Translations under genes and position numbers: made by a program | Assembly: GCF_003095395.1 (NCBI RefSeq) | Contig: NZ_QEIJ01000001.1 | Coordinates: forward strand, 927,409 to 991,408 | DNA: 64,000 nucleotides | Source: Microbacterium sp. Gd 4-13 | GTDB taxonomy: Bacteria; Actinomycetota; Actinomycetes; Actinomycetales; Microbacteriaceae | Direction: 5' to 3' | The notes under the pieces: model-generated | Seen by the model: only the letters and a program-made list of their open reading frames with translations | Database searches by the model: none | Told to the model about the DNA's origin: nothing | Shown: positions 16,490 through 24,827 of the stretch, piece by piece | Numbering within the stretch: the first letter of the stretch is position 1 | How the letters are laid out: each line of letters starts with the position of its first letter

Positions 16490-17661
16490 CTGCTCACGAG
16501 GGCGCCGACGCGCTCGACGGCCTCACGCAGCACGTCCGGCGAGCATCCGAAGTTGATGCGCACGTGCCCCGCCCCCTCGGTTCCGAAGTACGGGCCGACG
16601 TGGAACGCCACCTTGGCCTCCCGGCGGATCTTCGCGGCCGGGTTCTCCCCCCACCCGAGCTCCGTCAGGTCGACCCAGGCGAGGAAGCCCGCGTCGGGGA
16701 TGCGGTAGCGAGCGGCGGGCACATGCTCGGCCAGCAGGTCGGCGAGCAGCCGCCGATTGTGGTCGAGCGCGGCGTGTAATCCGTCGAGCCATTCATCGCT
16801 CTCGGGTGCGAAGGCGGCGATTCCGGCGAGGGCGCCGAACAGGCCCGTGCGCCACTCGACCTCCCACGGCAGCGCCTTCACGACCGCCGCGGTGCGCTCA
16901 TCCGCGGTCACCATGAGCGCACACTTCAACCCGGCGAGGTTGAACGCCTTGCTGGCGCTGGTGACGGCGTAGCCGATGCGCGCGGCGTCGTCGGACGCGT
17001 CGAGGAACGGCGTGAACCGCACCCCGGGGTGGACGAGCGGCGAGTGGATCTCGTCGCTGACGACGGCGGCGCCGTGGCGTGCGGCGATGCGCGCGAGTTC
17101 GGCGAGGTCGGCTCGGGTGTGGACCGTCCCGGTGGGGTTGTGCGGGTTGCACAGCAGCACCGCGCGGGCACCGGCGGCGAGAGCCGCTTCGATCCCGGCC
17201 AGGTCGAGACGCCAGCGGCCGTCCGCGTCGTCGGGCGACGGAGCCACGAGAGGCACCCGCTCGACCTCGGCGCCGGCCTCGCGCACGGTGTCGAAGAAGG
17301 GCGGGTACACCGGCGGCGTGATCACGACCCGGTCGCCGGGCGACGTCACCGCCCGCAGGAGCTCGACGACCCCGACCATCACGTCGCCGGTGGTGCGCAC
17401 CCGCGCCGGGTCGACGGTCCATCCGAACCGTCGCGCCGCGAAGCCCGCGAAGGCGCGCGCGATGCCCGGATCCGGCGGCGTGTAACCGGTGTCTCCGAGA
17501 CGGACCGCCCGCTCGAGCGCAGCGGAGATGGCCGGCGCGAGCGGGAAGTCGGTCTCCGCCACGAAGAGCGGGAGGACGTCGGCGGGATAGGTCCGCCATT
17601 TGGAGCTGGAACGCTGCCGGAGTTCGTCGAGGGGAAGGGCGCGAAGGGGCGTGACGCTCAT
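16486..17661 (-). CDS. PatB/MalY-type PLP-dependent C-S lyase (aminotransferase class I/II)
   Basis: This 391-residue fold-type I PLP enzyme resembles MalY/PatB cystathionine beta-lyases. The Schiff-base lysine is K238 in SASKAFNLAG. CNPHNPTG (171-178) and SDEIH (202-206) bind the cofactor. It probably cleaves cystathionine or related thioethers, releasing homocysteine or thiol, pyruvate and ammonia. It is coupled to an MFS gene downstream and follows the suf cluster on the same strand after 44 bases. A TAGGCT box six bases before the ATG suggests its own leaderless promoter. Confidence 0.88.
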   Translation of the reverse strand: MSVTPLRALPLDELRQRSSSKWRTYPADVLPLFVAETDFPLAPAISAALERAVRLGDTGYTPPDPGIARAFAGFAARRFGWTVDPARVRTTGDVMVGVVELLRAVTSPGDRVVITPPVYPPFFDTVREAGAEVERVPLVAPSPDDADGRWRLDLAGIEAALAAGARAVLLCNPHNPTGTVHTRADLAELARIAARHGAAVVSDEIHSPLVHPGVRFTPFLDASDDAARIGYAVTSASKAFNLAGLKCALMVTADERTAAVVKALPWEVEWRTGLFGALAGIAAFAPESDEWLDGLHAALDHNRRLLADLLAEHVPAARYRIPDAGFLAWVDLTELGWGENPAAKIRREAKVAFHVGPYFGTEGAGHVRINFGCSPDVLREAVERVGALVSR

Positions 17662-17667
17662 CCCGCG

Positions 17668-17673
17668 AGCCTA
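17668..17673 (-). promoter_or_regulatory. Leaderless -10 box of the PatB-type gene
   Basis: TAGGCT on the minus strand ends six bases before the ATG at 17661, in the 44-base gap after sufT. It separates this pair of genes from the suf transcript. Confidence 0.5.
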
Positions 17674-17705
17674 CCCGCGCCCTCCGGGTCGGATGGAGTC
17701 GTGCG

Positions 17706-18035
17706 TCAGATGGCGAAACCGAGCGCGCGCATCATGTCGCGCCCGTCGTCGGTGATGCGCTCGGGACCCCACGGCGGCATCCAGACCCAGTTGATCCGGA
17801 ATCGGTCCACCACGTTGTCGAGCGCCTGCGCGGTCTGCTCTTCGAGGACGTCGGTGAGCGGGCAACCGGCGGAGGTGAGCGTCATGTGGATGATCAACGC
17901 ATCGTTCTCGTCGTCCCACGCGAGGTCGTAGATGAGACCGAGGTCGACGACGTTGATCCCGAGCTCGGGATCCATCACATCCTTCAGCGCCTCGGTGACC
18001 TCGTCGTACTTGTCGGCCGTGATCGTTGCGGTCAT
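17706..18035 (-). CDS. sufT: SufT-type MIP18/DUF59 Fe-S maturation factor
   Basis: This 109-residue MIP18-family protein assists Fe-S cluster maturation or trafficking. The family motifs DPELGINVVDLGLIYDL (residues 22-38) and TSAGCPLTD with the conserved C58 are present. The C-terminus has WMPPWGPERI and ends near ALGF, both usual. It is the last gene of the suf cluster, 9 bases after sufC. A TAGAAT box exactly six bases upstream may give it an additional leaderless promoter. Confidence 0.92.
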   Translation of the reverse strand: MTATITADKYDEVTEALKDVMDPELGINVVDLGLIYDLAWDDENDALIIHMTLTSAGCPLTDVLEEQTAQALDNVVDRFRINWVWMPPWGPERITDDGRDMMRALGFAI

Positions 18036-18041
18036 GTAACG

Positions 18042-18047
18042 ATTCTA
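18042..18047 (-). promoter_or_regulatory. Leaderless -10 box of sufT
   Basis: TAGAAT (minus strand), one of the closest to TATAAT in the window, ends six bases before the sufT ATG and spans the sufC stop codon. It suggests that sufT can be made independently of the rest of the suf operon. Confidence 0.5.
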
Positions 18048-18815
18048 CGCTTCCACAGGGCTGTCGGCCGGGATGAACCGGTCGTAACCCTCGTTCTCGA
18101 GCCGGTCGGCGAGCTCGGGGCCGCCTTCCTCGACGATCCGGCCGGCGACGATCACGTGCACGAAGTCCGGGCGGATGTAGCGGAGGATGCGGGTGTAGTG
18201 GGTGATCAGGAGCACACCGAGGTCGCTCTTGCCCTTGGCGCGATTGACGCCTTCCGAGACGATCTTGAGCGCGTCGACATCGAGTCCCGAGTCGGTCTCG
18301 TCGAGGACGGCGATCTTGGGCTGGAGGAGTTCGAGCTGGAGGATCTCGTGGCGCTTCTTCTCACCGCCGGAGAATCCCTCGTTGACGTTGCGCTGGGCGA
18401 ACTTGTCGTCCATACGAAGGTCCTTCATCGAGGCCTTGACGTCTTTGGTCCACGACCGGATGCTGGGCGCCTCGCCGTCGATCGCGGTCTTCGCCGTGCG
18501 CAGGAAGTTCGTCACGGTGACGCCGGGGATCTCGACGGGGTACTGCATCGCGAGGAACAGGCCCGCGCGGGCGCGCTCGTCGACGGTCATCGCGAGGACG
18601 TCGTCGCCGTCGAGCGTGATGGAACCGCTCGTGACGGTGTACTTGGGGTGACCGGCGATCGTGTACGCGAGCGTCGACTTGCCCGAGCCGTTGGGGCCCA
18701 TGATCGCGTGGGTCTCGCCCGTGCGGATGGTCAGTGTGACGCCGTTGAGGATCGGGGTGGTGCCCGCATCCGTCTCCACGGTGACGTGGAGGTCTCGGAT
18801 CTCGAGAACAGTCAT
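18045..18815 (-). CDS. sufC: Fe-S cluster assembly ATPase SufC
   Basis: This 256-residue ABC-type ATPase powers the SufBCD scaffold. Walker A GPNGSGKST lies at residues 40-48 and the signature is SGGEKKR. The Walker B region reads LDETDSGLD, the SufC variant with T in place of the usual P. It sits between the Rieske gene and sufT in the order B-D-Rieske-C-T. The ATG at 18815 was chosen by homology (MTVLEIRDLHV); the frame continues upstream without family similarity. Confidence 0.96.
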   Translation of the reverse strand: MTVLEIRDLHVTVETDAGTTPILNGVTLTIRTGETHAIMGPNGSGKSTLAYTIAGHPKYTVTSGSITLDGDDVLAMTVDERARAGLFLAMQYPVEIPGVTVTNFLRTAKTAIDGEAPSIRSWTKDVKASMKDLRMDDKFAQRNVNEGFSGGEKKRHEILQLELLQPKIAVLDETDSGLDVDALKIVSEGVNRAKGKSDLGVLLITHYTRILRYIRPDFVHVIVAGRIVEEGGPELADRLENEGYDRFIPADSPVEA

Positions 18816-18829
18816 GTCGGTTTCCTTAC

Positions 18830-19159
18830 TCAGTTCGTGGGACGCGTGACGGTGGGATCGACGAGCACGTCGTCTCCTTCGATCGTCACCACGTAAACGG
18901 GGACCGGCTCGTAGGCCGGAAGATTCAGCGGGTGCCCGGTGGTCAACGAGAACGCCGATCCGTGCGCCCAGCATTCGAGGGTGTCGCCGTCGACGAAACC
19001 CTCGGCGAGCGACACCTCTCCGTGCGTGCAGGTGTCGCCGATGGCGTGCACCTCGCCGTTGCCGTCGAGGACGACGGCCATCGGCACGCCCTCGACCTCG
19101 ACACGCAGAGCGGTGTCCTGCTCCAGCTCGCTCAGCGCGCAGATACGGGTCGCGCTCAC
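18830..19159 (-). CDS. Rieske [2Fe-2S] ferredoxin-like protein in the suf operon
   Basis: This 109-residue Rieske protein has both cluster ligands, C44-T-H46 and C63-WA-H66. It matches the small non-haem-oxygenase ferredoxin subunits. The GTG start overlaps the sufD stop by four bases. Its position between sufD and sufC, conserved in many Actinomycetota, points to electron transfer in cluster assembly rather than to an oxygenase, none of which is nearby. Its exact role is not established. Confidence 0.9.
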   Translation of the reverse strand: MSATRICALSELEQDTALRVEVEGVPMAVVLDGNGEVHAIGDTCTHGEVSLAEGFVDGDTLECWAHGSAFSLTTGHPLNLPAYEPVPVYVVTIEGDDVLVDPTVTRPTN

Positions 19160-20364
19160 GCGGTGACTCCCTCTTGCAGTTCGCGTTCGATGGCCTCGGT
19201 GAGCTCGACCTGGAGGTCGGCCACGCCGATGCGCTGCACGATCTCGCTGAGGAACCCGACGACGACCAGGCGGCGCGCCTCGTCCTCGTCGATTCCGCGA
19301 GCCTGCAGGTAGAACAGCTGCTCGTCGTCGAACCGGCCCGTCGCGCTGGCATGGCCCGCGCCCAGGATGTCGCCGGTCTGGATCTCGAGGTTCGGGATCG
19401 AGTCGGCGCGGGCACCGTCGGTGAGGAGCAGGTTGCGATTGGCCTCGTACGAGTCGGTTGCGACGGCGTCGGGTCCGATGAGCACATCACCGATCCAGAC
19501 GCTGCGCGCGCTCTCGCCCTGCAGCGCGCCCTTGTAGAGCACGTCGCCCTTGGTGTGGTCGCCCTTGTGGTGCAGGTAGACCTGCGATTCGAGGTGCTGA
19601 CCGGCGTCGGAGAACGACAGACCGAACAGGCGGCCCTCCGACCCGGAGCCCGACAGTTCGACCGAGGGATTCACGCGCACCACTCCGCCACCGAGGCTGG
19701 CCACGATGTGGGTGAGCTTCGCGTCGCGGTCGACCCGCGCCTGATGCGAGGCCGCGTGCACGGCGTCATCATCCCAGCGCTGGACGGTGATCACGGTGAG
19801 GTCGGCGCCATCGCGGACGACGATCTCGACGTTCTGCGCGTAGGCGGCCGATCCGGAATGGTAGAGCACGACGGTGCCCCGAGCGTGCGGCATCGCCTCG
19901 ATCACGATGTGGTCGGTTGCCACGAGGCCGGCCCCGAGGCCCGTGACGTCGATCCGCAGGGGCTCGGTGAGCTCCTCGTCGGCGGCCAGACGCACGTGGA
20001 GGGCGTCGGTCGAACGCTGCCACGCGGTGGCGGCGACGACGTCTTCCGGGCGAAAGTGCTCGCCGCGCACCGGGGCGTCGAGCCCCGACGAGGCGATCAC
20101 GTGCGACGCCGCCGATCCGAGGTCGCGGCGGAGCGCTGCATCCTCGTCGGTCACGTCGTCGGCGAACAGTGCCCGCAGACGGTCGACGGGCGTGTGCTTC
20201 CAGTTGACCTCACGACCGGTCGGCGTGCCGAAGTCGGCGACGTCGAAGGAGGTGGGGCGCTCGGAACGCGTCTGCACCGGGACGACGGGCGCAGTCTTGT
20301 CGCCCCATCCTCCGTCGGTGTGTGCGGTGCTCCCGGGGAGGGGGACGGTGGTGGTCGTCGTCAT
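19156..20364 (-). CDS. sufD: Fe-S cluster assembly protein SufD
   Basis: This 402-residue subunit of the SufBCD scaffold has the right-handed beta-helix core, with SDAGQHLESQVYLHHKGDHTKG and GASSTGRF-like motifs (here AGHASATGRFDDEQLFYLQARGI). The conserved histidine in the GHASATG turn is present. AAAGGAT about ten bases upstream supports the ATG. It follows sufB by 35 bases and overlaps the Rieske gene. Confidence 0.96.
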   Translation of the reverse strand: MTTTTTVPLPGSTAHTDGGWGDKTAPVVPVQTRSERPTSFDVADFGTPTGREVNWKHTPVDRLRALFADDVTDEDAALRRDLGSAASHVIASSGLDAPVRGEHFRPEDVVAATAWQRSTDALHVRLAADEELTEPLRIDVTGLGAGLVATDHIVIEAMPHARGTVVLYHSGSAAYAQNVEIVVRDGADLTVITVQRWDDDAVHAASHQARVDRDAKLTHIVASLGGGVVRVNPSVELSGSGSEGRLFGLSFSDAGQHLESQVYLHHKGDHTKGDVLYKGALQGESARSVWIGDVLIGPDAVATDSYEANRNLLLTDGARADSIPNLEIQTGDILGAGHASATGRFDDEQLFYLQARGIDEDEARRLVVVGFLSEIVQRIGVADLQVELTEAIERELQEGVTA

Positions 20365-20399
20365 CTAGCCGACCGATCCTTTCGTGGGCGTGGCGGCGA

Positions 20400-21818
20400 T
20401 CATCCGACGCTGCCCTCCATGCCCATCTCGATGAGCTTGTTGAGCTCGAGCGCGTATTCCATCGGCAGCTCGCGGGCGATCGGCTCGATGAAGCCGCGCA
20501 CGATCATCGCCATGGCCTCGTCTTCCGGAAGGCCGCGCGACTGCAGGTAGAACAGCTGCTCCTCGCTGACCTTCGACACCGTCGCCTCGTGACCGAGCTG
20601 CACGTCGTCGACGCGGATGTCGATCGCCGGGTACGTGTCGGAGCGCGAGATCGAATCCACCAACAGCGCATCGCACCTGACGGTGTTCGCGGAGTGGTGC
20701 GCATTCGCATCGACGCGCACCTCACCGCGGTAGCCGGCGCGTCCACCGCCCCGGGCGATCGATTTCGACACGATCGACGACTGCGTGTAGGGCGCCATGT
20801 GGATCATCTTGGCGCCGGCGTCCTGGTGCTGACCGGGGCCGGCGAAGGCGACCGAAAGGGTCTCGCCCTTGGCGTGCTCGCCCATGAGGAAGATCGACGG
20901 GTACTTCATCGTGACCTTCGAGCCGATGTTGCCGTCGATCCACTCCATCGTCGCGCCCTCGTGGGCCACGGCCCGCTTGGTGACGAGGTTGTAGACGTTG
21001 TTCGACCAGTTCTGGATCGTCGTGTAACGCACGCGGGCGTTCTTCTTCACGATGATCTCGACCACGGCCGAGTGCAGCGAATCGCTCTTGTAGATCGGAG
21101 CGGTGCAGCCCTCGATGTAGTGGACGTACGACCCCTCGTCGGCGATGATCAGCGTGCGCTCGAACTGGCCCATGTTCTCGGTGTTGATGCGGAAGTAGGC
21201 CTGGAGCGGGATCTCGACGTGGACGCCCGGCGGTACGTAGACGAACGATCCGCCCGACCAGACGGCCGTGTTCAGCGCGGCGAACTTGTTGTCGCCCGCG
21301 GGGATCACGGTGCCGAAGTACTCCTCGAAGAACTCGGGGTGCTCGCGCAGCGCCGTATCGGTGTCCATGAAGATGACACCCTGGGCTTCGAGCTGCTCGT
21401 TGATCTGGTGGTAGACCACCTCGGACTCGTACTGCGCGGCCACGCCCGAGACGAGTCGCTGACGCTCGGCCTCGGGGATGCCGAGCCGCTCGTACGTGTT
21501 CCGGATGTCTTCCGGGAGTTCCTCCCAGGTTCCGGCCTGCTTCTCCGTCGAGCGGACGAAGTATTTGATGTTGTCGAAGTCGATCTCGCTGAGGTCTGCG
21601 CCCCAGGTCGGCATCGGCTTGCGTCCGAAGAGCTGATAACCCTTCAGACGGGTCTTCAGCATCCACTCGGGTTCATCCTTGAGGGCGGAGATGCCCCGCA
21701 CGACGCTCTCGTTGATACCGCGCTGCGCAACAGCACCCGCGGCGTCGGCGTCGTGCCAGCCGAACTCGTACACCCCCAGCCCCTCGAGCTCGGGCCGGTC
21801 GATCAGTACATCAGTCAT
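20400..21818 (-). CDS. sufB: Fe-S cluster assembly protein SufB
   Basis: This 472-residue protein is the main scaffold on which Fe-S clusters form. Recognisable stretches are [37 protein letters not shown] and the C-terminal [19 protein letters not shown]. Length is normal for the family. It heads the operon after a GAGGAGAGG ribosome binding site. No SufR repressor gene precedes it and no SufS or SufU follows, so the cysteine desulfurase and its partner must lie elsewhere. Confidence 0.97.
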   Translation of the reverse strand: MTDVLIDRPELEGLGVYEFGWHDADAAGAVAQRGINESVVRGISALKDEPEWMLKTRLKGYQLFGRKPMPTWGADLSEIDFDNIKYFVRSTEKQAGTWEELPEDIRNTYERLGIPEAERQRLVSGVAAQYESEVVYHQINEQLEAQGVIFMDTDTALREHPEFFEEYFGTVIPAGDNKFAALNTAVWSGGSFVYVPPGVHVEIPLQAYFRINTENMGQFERTLIIADEGSYVHYIEGCTAPIYKSDSLHSAVVEIIVKKNARVRYTTIQNWSNNVYNLVTKRAVAHEGATMEWIDGNIGSKVTMKYPSIFLMGEHAKGETLSVAFAGPGQHQDAGAKMIHMAPYTQSSIVSKSIARGGGRAGYRGEVRVDANAHHSANTVRCDALLVDSISRSDTYPAIDIRVDDVQLGHEATVSKVSEEQLFYLQSRGLPEDEAMAMIVRGFIEPIARELPMEYALELNKLIEMGMEGSVG

Positions 21819-22065
21819 GACGATCCTCTCCTCTTCGGGCCGAACGGTGTCATCCGCCCGAGCATTCCCGTTCCGCGTGGAGTGCGGCGGAGGGAGGAGG
21901 CTCGGTGGGCCCGCTATGAGGCGCAGTTACCGCGCCTAGACTGTCGGGGATGGCATCCGCGTGAGCGGTGCATCCCGAACCCCTTGATTCTACAGGTTCC
22001 CAGCCCCGTACGGGGTGCCCGGCGCCCACCCCGGCGCTCGCGGAACCCGCCTGGAGGCGAGCCCC
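21819..22065. other. Divergent sufB/ctaA intergenic region
   Basis: The 247 bases hold no gene that I can support. A plus-strand TAGACT (21934-21939) and a later TTGATT...TACAGG near 21983-21994 are possible ctaA promoter elements, but neither has a matching partner. GGAGG at 22052-22056 is the ctaA ribosome binding site. No inverted repeat resembling a SufR or IscR site is evident. Confidence 0.4.
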
Positions 22066-23016
22066 ATGTCCGCGCAGTCGACCGCCGACACTCACCGGAG
22101 CACCGACCCCACCCCGCTGTCGCGATTCGTCGCGTGGCTGCCCGACCGGGTGGATCGACGCGTCCGGGTCTTCGCCTGGCTCTCGTTCGTCGCCGAGGTG
22201 CTCATCATCGGCACCGGTGGCGCCGTGCGCCTCACCGGCTCGGGGCTCGGCTGCCCCACCTGGCCGACCTGTACGCCCGATTCGCTGGTCGCCACGCAGG
22301 AGATGGGCATCCACGGCATCATCGAGTTCGGAAACCGCACCCTCACCGGCGTCGTCGGCATCCTGGCGCTGGCCGTGGTCGTGCTCGTCTGGCGGATCCG
22401 TCGCGAACGCCGCGACCTCTTCGTTCTCGCCGCGATCGTGCTGGGCGGTGTCGTCGCGCAGGCCCTCGTCGGCGGCGTGACCGTGCTCACCGGCCTCAAC
22501 CCGTTCATCGTCGGCTTCCACTACGTCGCCTCGGTCGTTCTGGTCGGCGTGTGCGCGGCCTTCCTCGTGCGGATGAACGCCGCCCCCGGCCCGCGGTCGC
22601 TCGCCGTCCCGCGCTGGTACCTGATCACGACCCATGTCACCACGCTCGTGCTCGCCCTCACCATCGTGTTCGGCGTGCTGACCACGGGCGCCGGGCCCCA
22701 CTCCGGCGACGACGCGGCGGTGCGCAGCGGCTTCGACGCGCAGGTGCTCGAGCACGTCCACGCGTGGCCCGGCTACGCGTTGTTCGTGCTGACCCTGGTG
22801 CTCACGATCGTCGCCTGGGCGCGCCGCCTTCCCGTGCGTCGTTGGATCACCGCACTCCTCGCGATCGAGCTCGTGCAGATCTCCGTCGGGCTCTACCAGG
22901 CGCGAAACGGTCTCCCGGAGTGGGCCGTCGGCACCCATATGGTGCTCGCCGCGCTGACCGCCGCGGCCATGGTCGCCGTGGTGCTGAACCTGAAGACCCC
23001 CGCCGTCGCACGCTGA
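22066..23016 (+). CDS. ctaA: Haem A synthase (COX15/CtaA)
   Basis: This 316-residue membrane protein oxidises the methyl group of haem O to the formyl group of haem A for aa3-type oxidases. It has eight predicted transmembrane helices in two four-helix halves. Haem-ligand histidines appear in IHGIIEFGNR, GFHYVASV, HVHAWPGYALF and GTHMVLAALT. The N-terminal half has GLGCPTWPTC with a cysteine pair, as in many Gram-positive enzymes. The ATG follows GGAGG at nine bases. ctaB lies downstream on the opposite strand. Confidence 0.95.
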   Translation: MSAQSTADTHRSTDPTPLSRFVAWLPDRVDRRVRVFAWLSFVAEVLIIGTGGAVRLTGSGLGCPTWPTCTPDSLVATQEMGIHGIIEFGNRTLTGVVGILALAVVVLVWRIRRERRDLFVLAAIVLGGVVAQALVGGVTVLTGLNPFIVGFHYVASVVLVGVCAAFLVRMNAAPGPRSLAVPRWYLITTHVTTLVLALTIVFGVLTTGAGPHSGDDAAVRSGFDAQVLEHVHAWPGYALFVLTLVLTIVAWARRLPVRRWITALLAIELVQISVGLYQARNGLPEWAVGTHMVLAALTAAAMVAVVLNLKTPAVAR

Positions 23017-23151
23017 CCGCGGGCGGGCTCTGCGCGCGGGCACCTTCATAGGGAACACATCGGAGACGCAGAAGCATCGTGGTGGCCTACGGTGCAGACT
23101 GGTCGATGCCGCGGCCGAACCGTGCCCGGAGAAAATAGGAGTTGACCCGAA

Positions 23152-23613
23152 ATGACCTCTCGTGCCCGCCTGATCACCAGCATCCCGTTCTGGATCCTCG
23201 TCGCCGGGTCCGTCGTGGCCGGAGCCGTGGGCCTGTGGATCGTCGTGGACCGCCTCGGCACCCTCGAGCGCGGCCTCGTCGACGGCACCGCCACCACCGC
23301 CCAGGTCTACGGCGGACAGTCGTGGTCGGTCGTCGGAGCCGTGCTCCTCGGCGCCGGCGTCGTCGGACTCTTGCTCGCGCTCGCGCTGGCCGCCGCGAAG
23401 TCGCTCATCCCTCAGGGCGATGCGGCCGTCGTCGAGACGATCGACTGGACCGCCGACGAGACCGATCTCGAACCGACCCCGTTCGCGTCCGAGCCCACCG
23501 TCCCCGCCGCCACGACGGCAGCGCCCGTCATCGCCGAGGACCCCGACGTCGAGGTGCCCAGCACGACCCCGGCGCCGGCTGCGGCGACCGAGGGCGACGA
23601 CAAGCGCGCCTGA
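23152..23613 (+). CDS. Hypothetical two-TM membrane protein
   Basis: This 153-residue protein has helices at about 10-33 (SIPFWILVAGSVVAGAVGLWIVV) and 59-80 (VVGAVLLGAGVVGLLLALALAAA). A 70-residue tail rich in Thr, Pro, Ala and Glu follows. TAGGAGT nine bases before the ATG supports the start. I recognise no functional family. It lies between ctaA and a bidirectional terminator. The acidic, low-complexity tail suggests a disordered cytoplasmic or external extension. Confidence 0.75.
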   Translation: MTSRARLITSIPFWILVAGSVVAGAVGLWIVVDRLGTLERGLVDGTATTAQVYGGQSWSVVGAVLLGAGVVGLLLALALAAAKSLIPQGDAAVVETIDWTADETDLEPTPFASEPTVPAATTAAPVIAEDPDVEVPSTTPAPAAATEGDDKRA

Positions 23614-23629
23614 CGCCGCATCCGCGACG

Positions 23630-23671
23630 ACGAAGAAGGCCGGGTCCCCGAGGGGATCCGGCCTTCTTCGT
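23630..23671. terminator. Bidirectional terminator between the two-TM gene and ctaB
   Basis: The 14-base arms 23630-23643 and 23658-23671 are perfect complements, extended by an inner CCCC/GGGG pairing. Stop codons of convergent genes flank it. T runs after the stem are short. Confidence 0.85.
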
Positions 23672-23681
23672 GCGCTCTGCG

Positions 23682-24608
23682 TCAGAAGGGCAGGAGCGGG
23701 TCGACCGCGATGGCCACGAACAGGAGCGTGAGGTAGGTGATGGAGGCGTGGAAGACGCGCATGGGGCGCGGCTCGGTGCCCCGGACGGCTCGCGTGTAGA
23801 GGCGGTGCGACTCGTAGAGGAACCAACCGCCGAAGACGAGGGCCGACACGGTGTAGACGAGGCCCATCGATGCGACGGGGATGAGCAAGAGCGAGCACGC
23901 GACCGTCGCCCAGCCGTACAGGATCACCTGAAGGCCGACCTGCGAGCCGCTGCGCGTGGCGCCGAGCATGGGCACGTCGACCTCTTCGTACTGGTCCTTG
24001 TACTTCATCGACAGCGGCCAGTAGTGCGGGGGCGTCCACAGGAACACGAGCGCGAAGAGGATGAACGGCGTCCAGCTCAGCGATCCCGTGACGGCCGACC
24101 AGCCGATGAGCACGGGGAAGCACCCGGCGATGCCGCCCCACACGATGTTCTGCTCGGTGCGGCGCTTGAGGATCATCGTGTAGATGACGACGTAGAAGAA
24201 GATGGCGCCGGCCGAGAGCGCGGCGGCGAGCCAGTTCGTGGTGAAGAAGAGCCAGACCGTGGATGCCGCGGCAAGGGTCCACGCGAAGATCAGGGCGTTG
24301 CGCGGCGTCACCTCGCCGGTGACGAGCGGACGCTTCTCGGTGCGCTGCATGTGCGCGTCGATGTCGCGGTCGAGGTACATGTTGAACGCTGCGGCGGAGC
24401 CGGCGCTGAGGGACCCGCCGATGACCGTGGCGAGCACCAGCCAGAGATTCGGCATGCCGTTCTGCGCGAGGATCATGACCGGCACGGTCGTGACCAGCAG
24501 CAGCTCGAGGACCCGGGGCTTCGTCAACGCGAGGTAGGCGCGGAAGGTTCGTCCGAACGACTTTCGAGGGGTCGCGACCGGCGTAATCGACGTCGTCGAG
24601 ATGTCCAT
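23682..24608 (-). CDS. ctaB: Protohaem IX farnesyltransferase (haem O synthase)
   Basis: This 308-residue UbiA-superfamily membrane enzyme adds a farnesyl group to haem B to make haem O. The prenyl-diphosphate site N76-x3-D80-x3-D84 lies in [21 protein letters not shown] second conserved region, [14 protein letters not shown], follows [11 protein letters not shown]. Nine transmembrane segments are predicted. It works with CtaA and SURF1 in oxidase biogenesis. It is divergent from the tkt operon, as in other Actinomycetota. Confidence 0.96.
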   Translation of the reverse strand: MDISTTSITPVATPRKSFGRTFRAYLALTKPRVLELLLVTTVPVMILAQNGMPNLWLVLATVIGGSLSAGSAAAFNMYLDRDIDAHMQRTEKRPLVTGEVTPRNALIFAWTLAAASTVWLFFTTNWLAAALSAGAIFFYVVIYTMILKRRTEQNIVWGGIAGCFPVLIGWSAVTGSLSWTPFILFALVFLWTPPHYWPLSMKYKDQYEEVDVPMLGATRSGSQVGLQVILYGWATVACSLLLIPVASMGLVYTVSALVFGGWFLYESHRLYTRAVRGTEPRPMRVFHASITYLTLLFVAIAVDPLLPF

Positions 24609-24643
24609 CTTCCCCCGTTTGCCGTGCTCATCAGGTCTCCCCG

Positions 24644-24649
24644 AGTCTA
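24644..24649 (-). promoter_or_regulatory. Probable ctaB -10 box
   Basis: TAGACT on the minus strand lies about 35 bases before the ctaB ATG in a 219-base divergent spacer. On the plus strand a TATGCT at 24719-24724 is a candidate -10 for the tkt operon, with a leader of about 97 bases. Confidence 0.35.
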
Positions 24650-24827
24650 CGTCATCGGTTACGGGGCCCCGGTGCGCGCGAGCCCCGTCATGTCACCCGT
24701 CGAGACGTCTCGCTTCGCTATGCTGAAAACGAACGCGCGCCTGGTGCCGGCTCCCCCTCCTCTCCATTGATGGACGACGGAGCTGCGGCACGACCAGAGG
24801 GCGCCGAGATCGAGGAAAGGCGACCGA

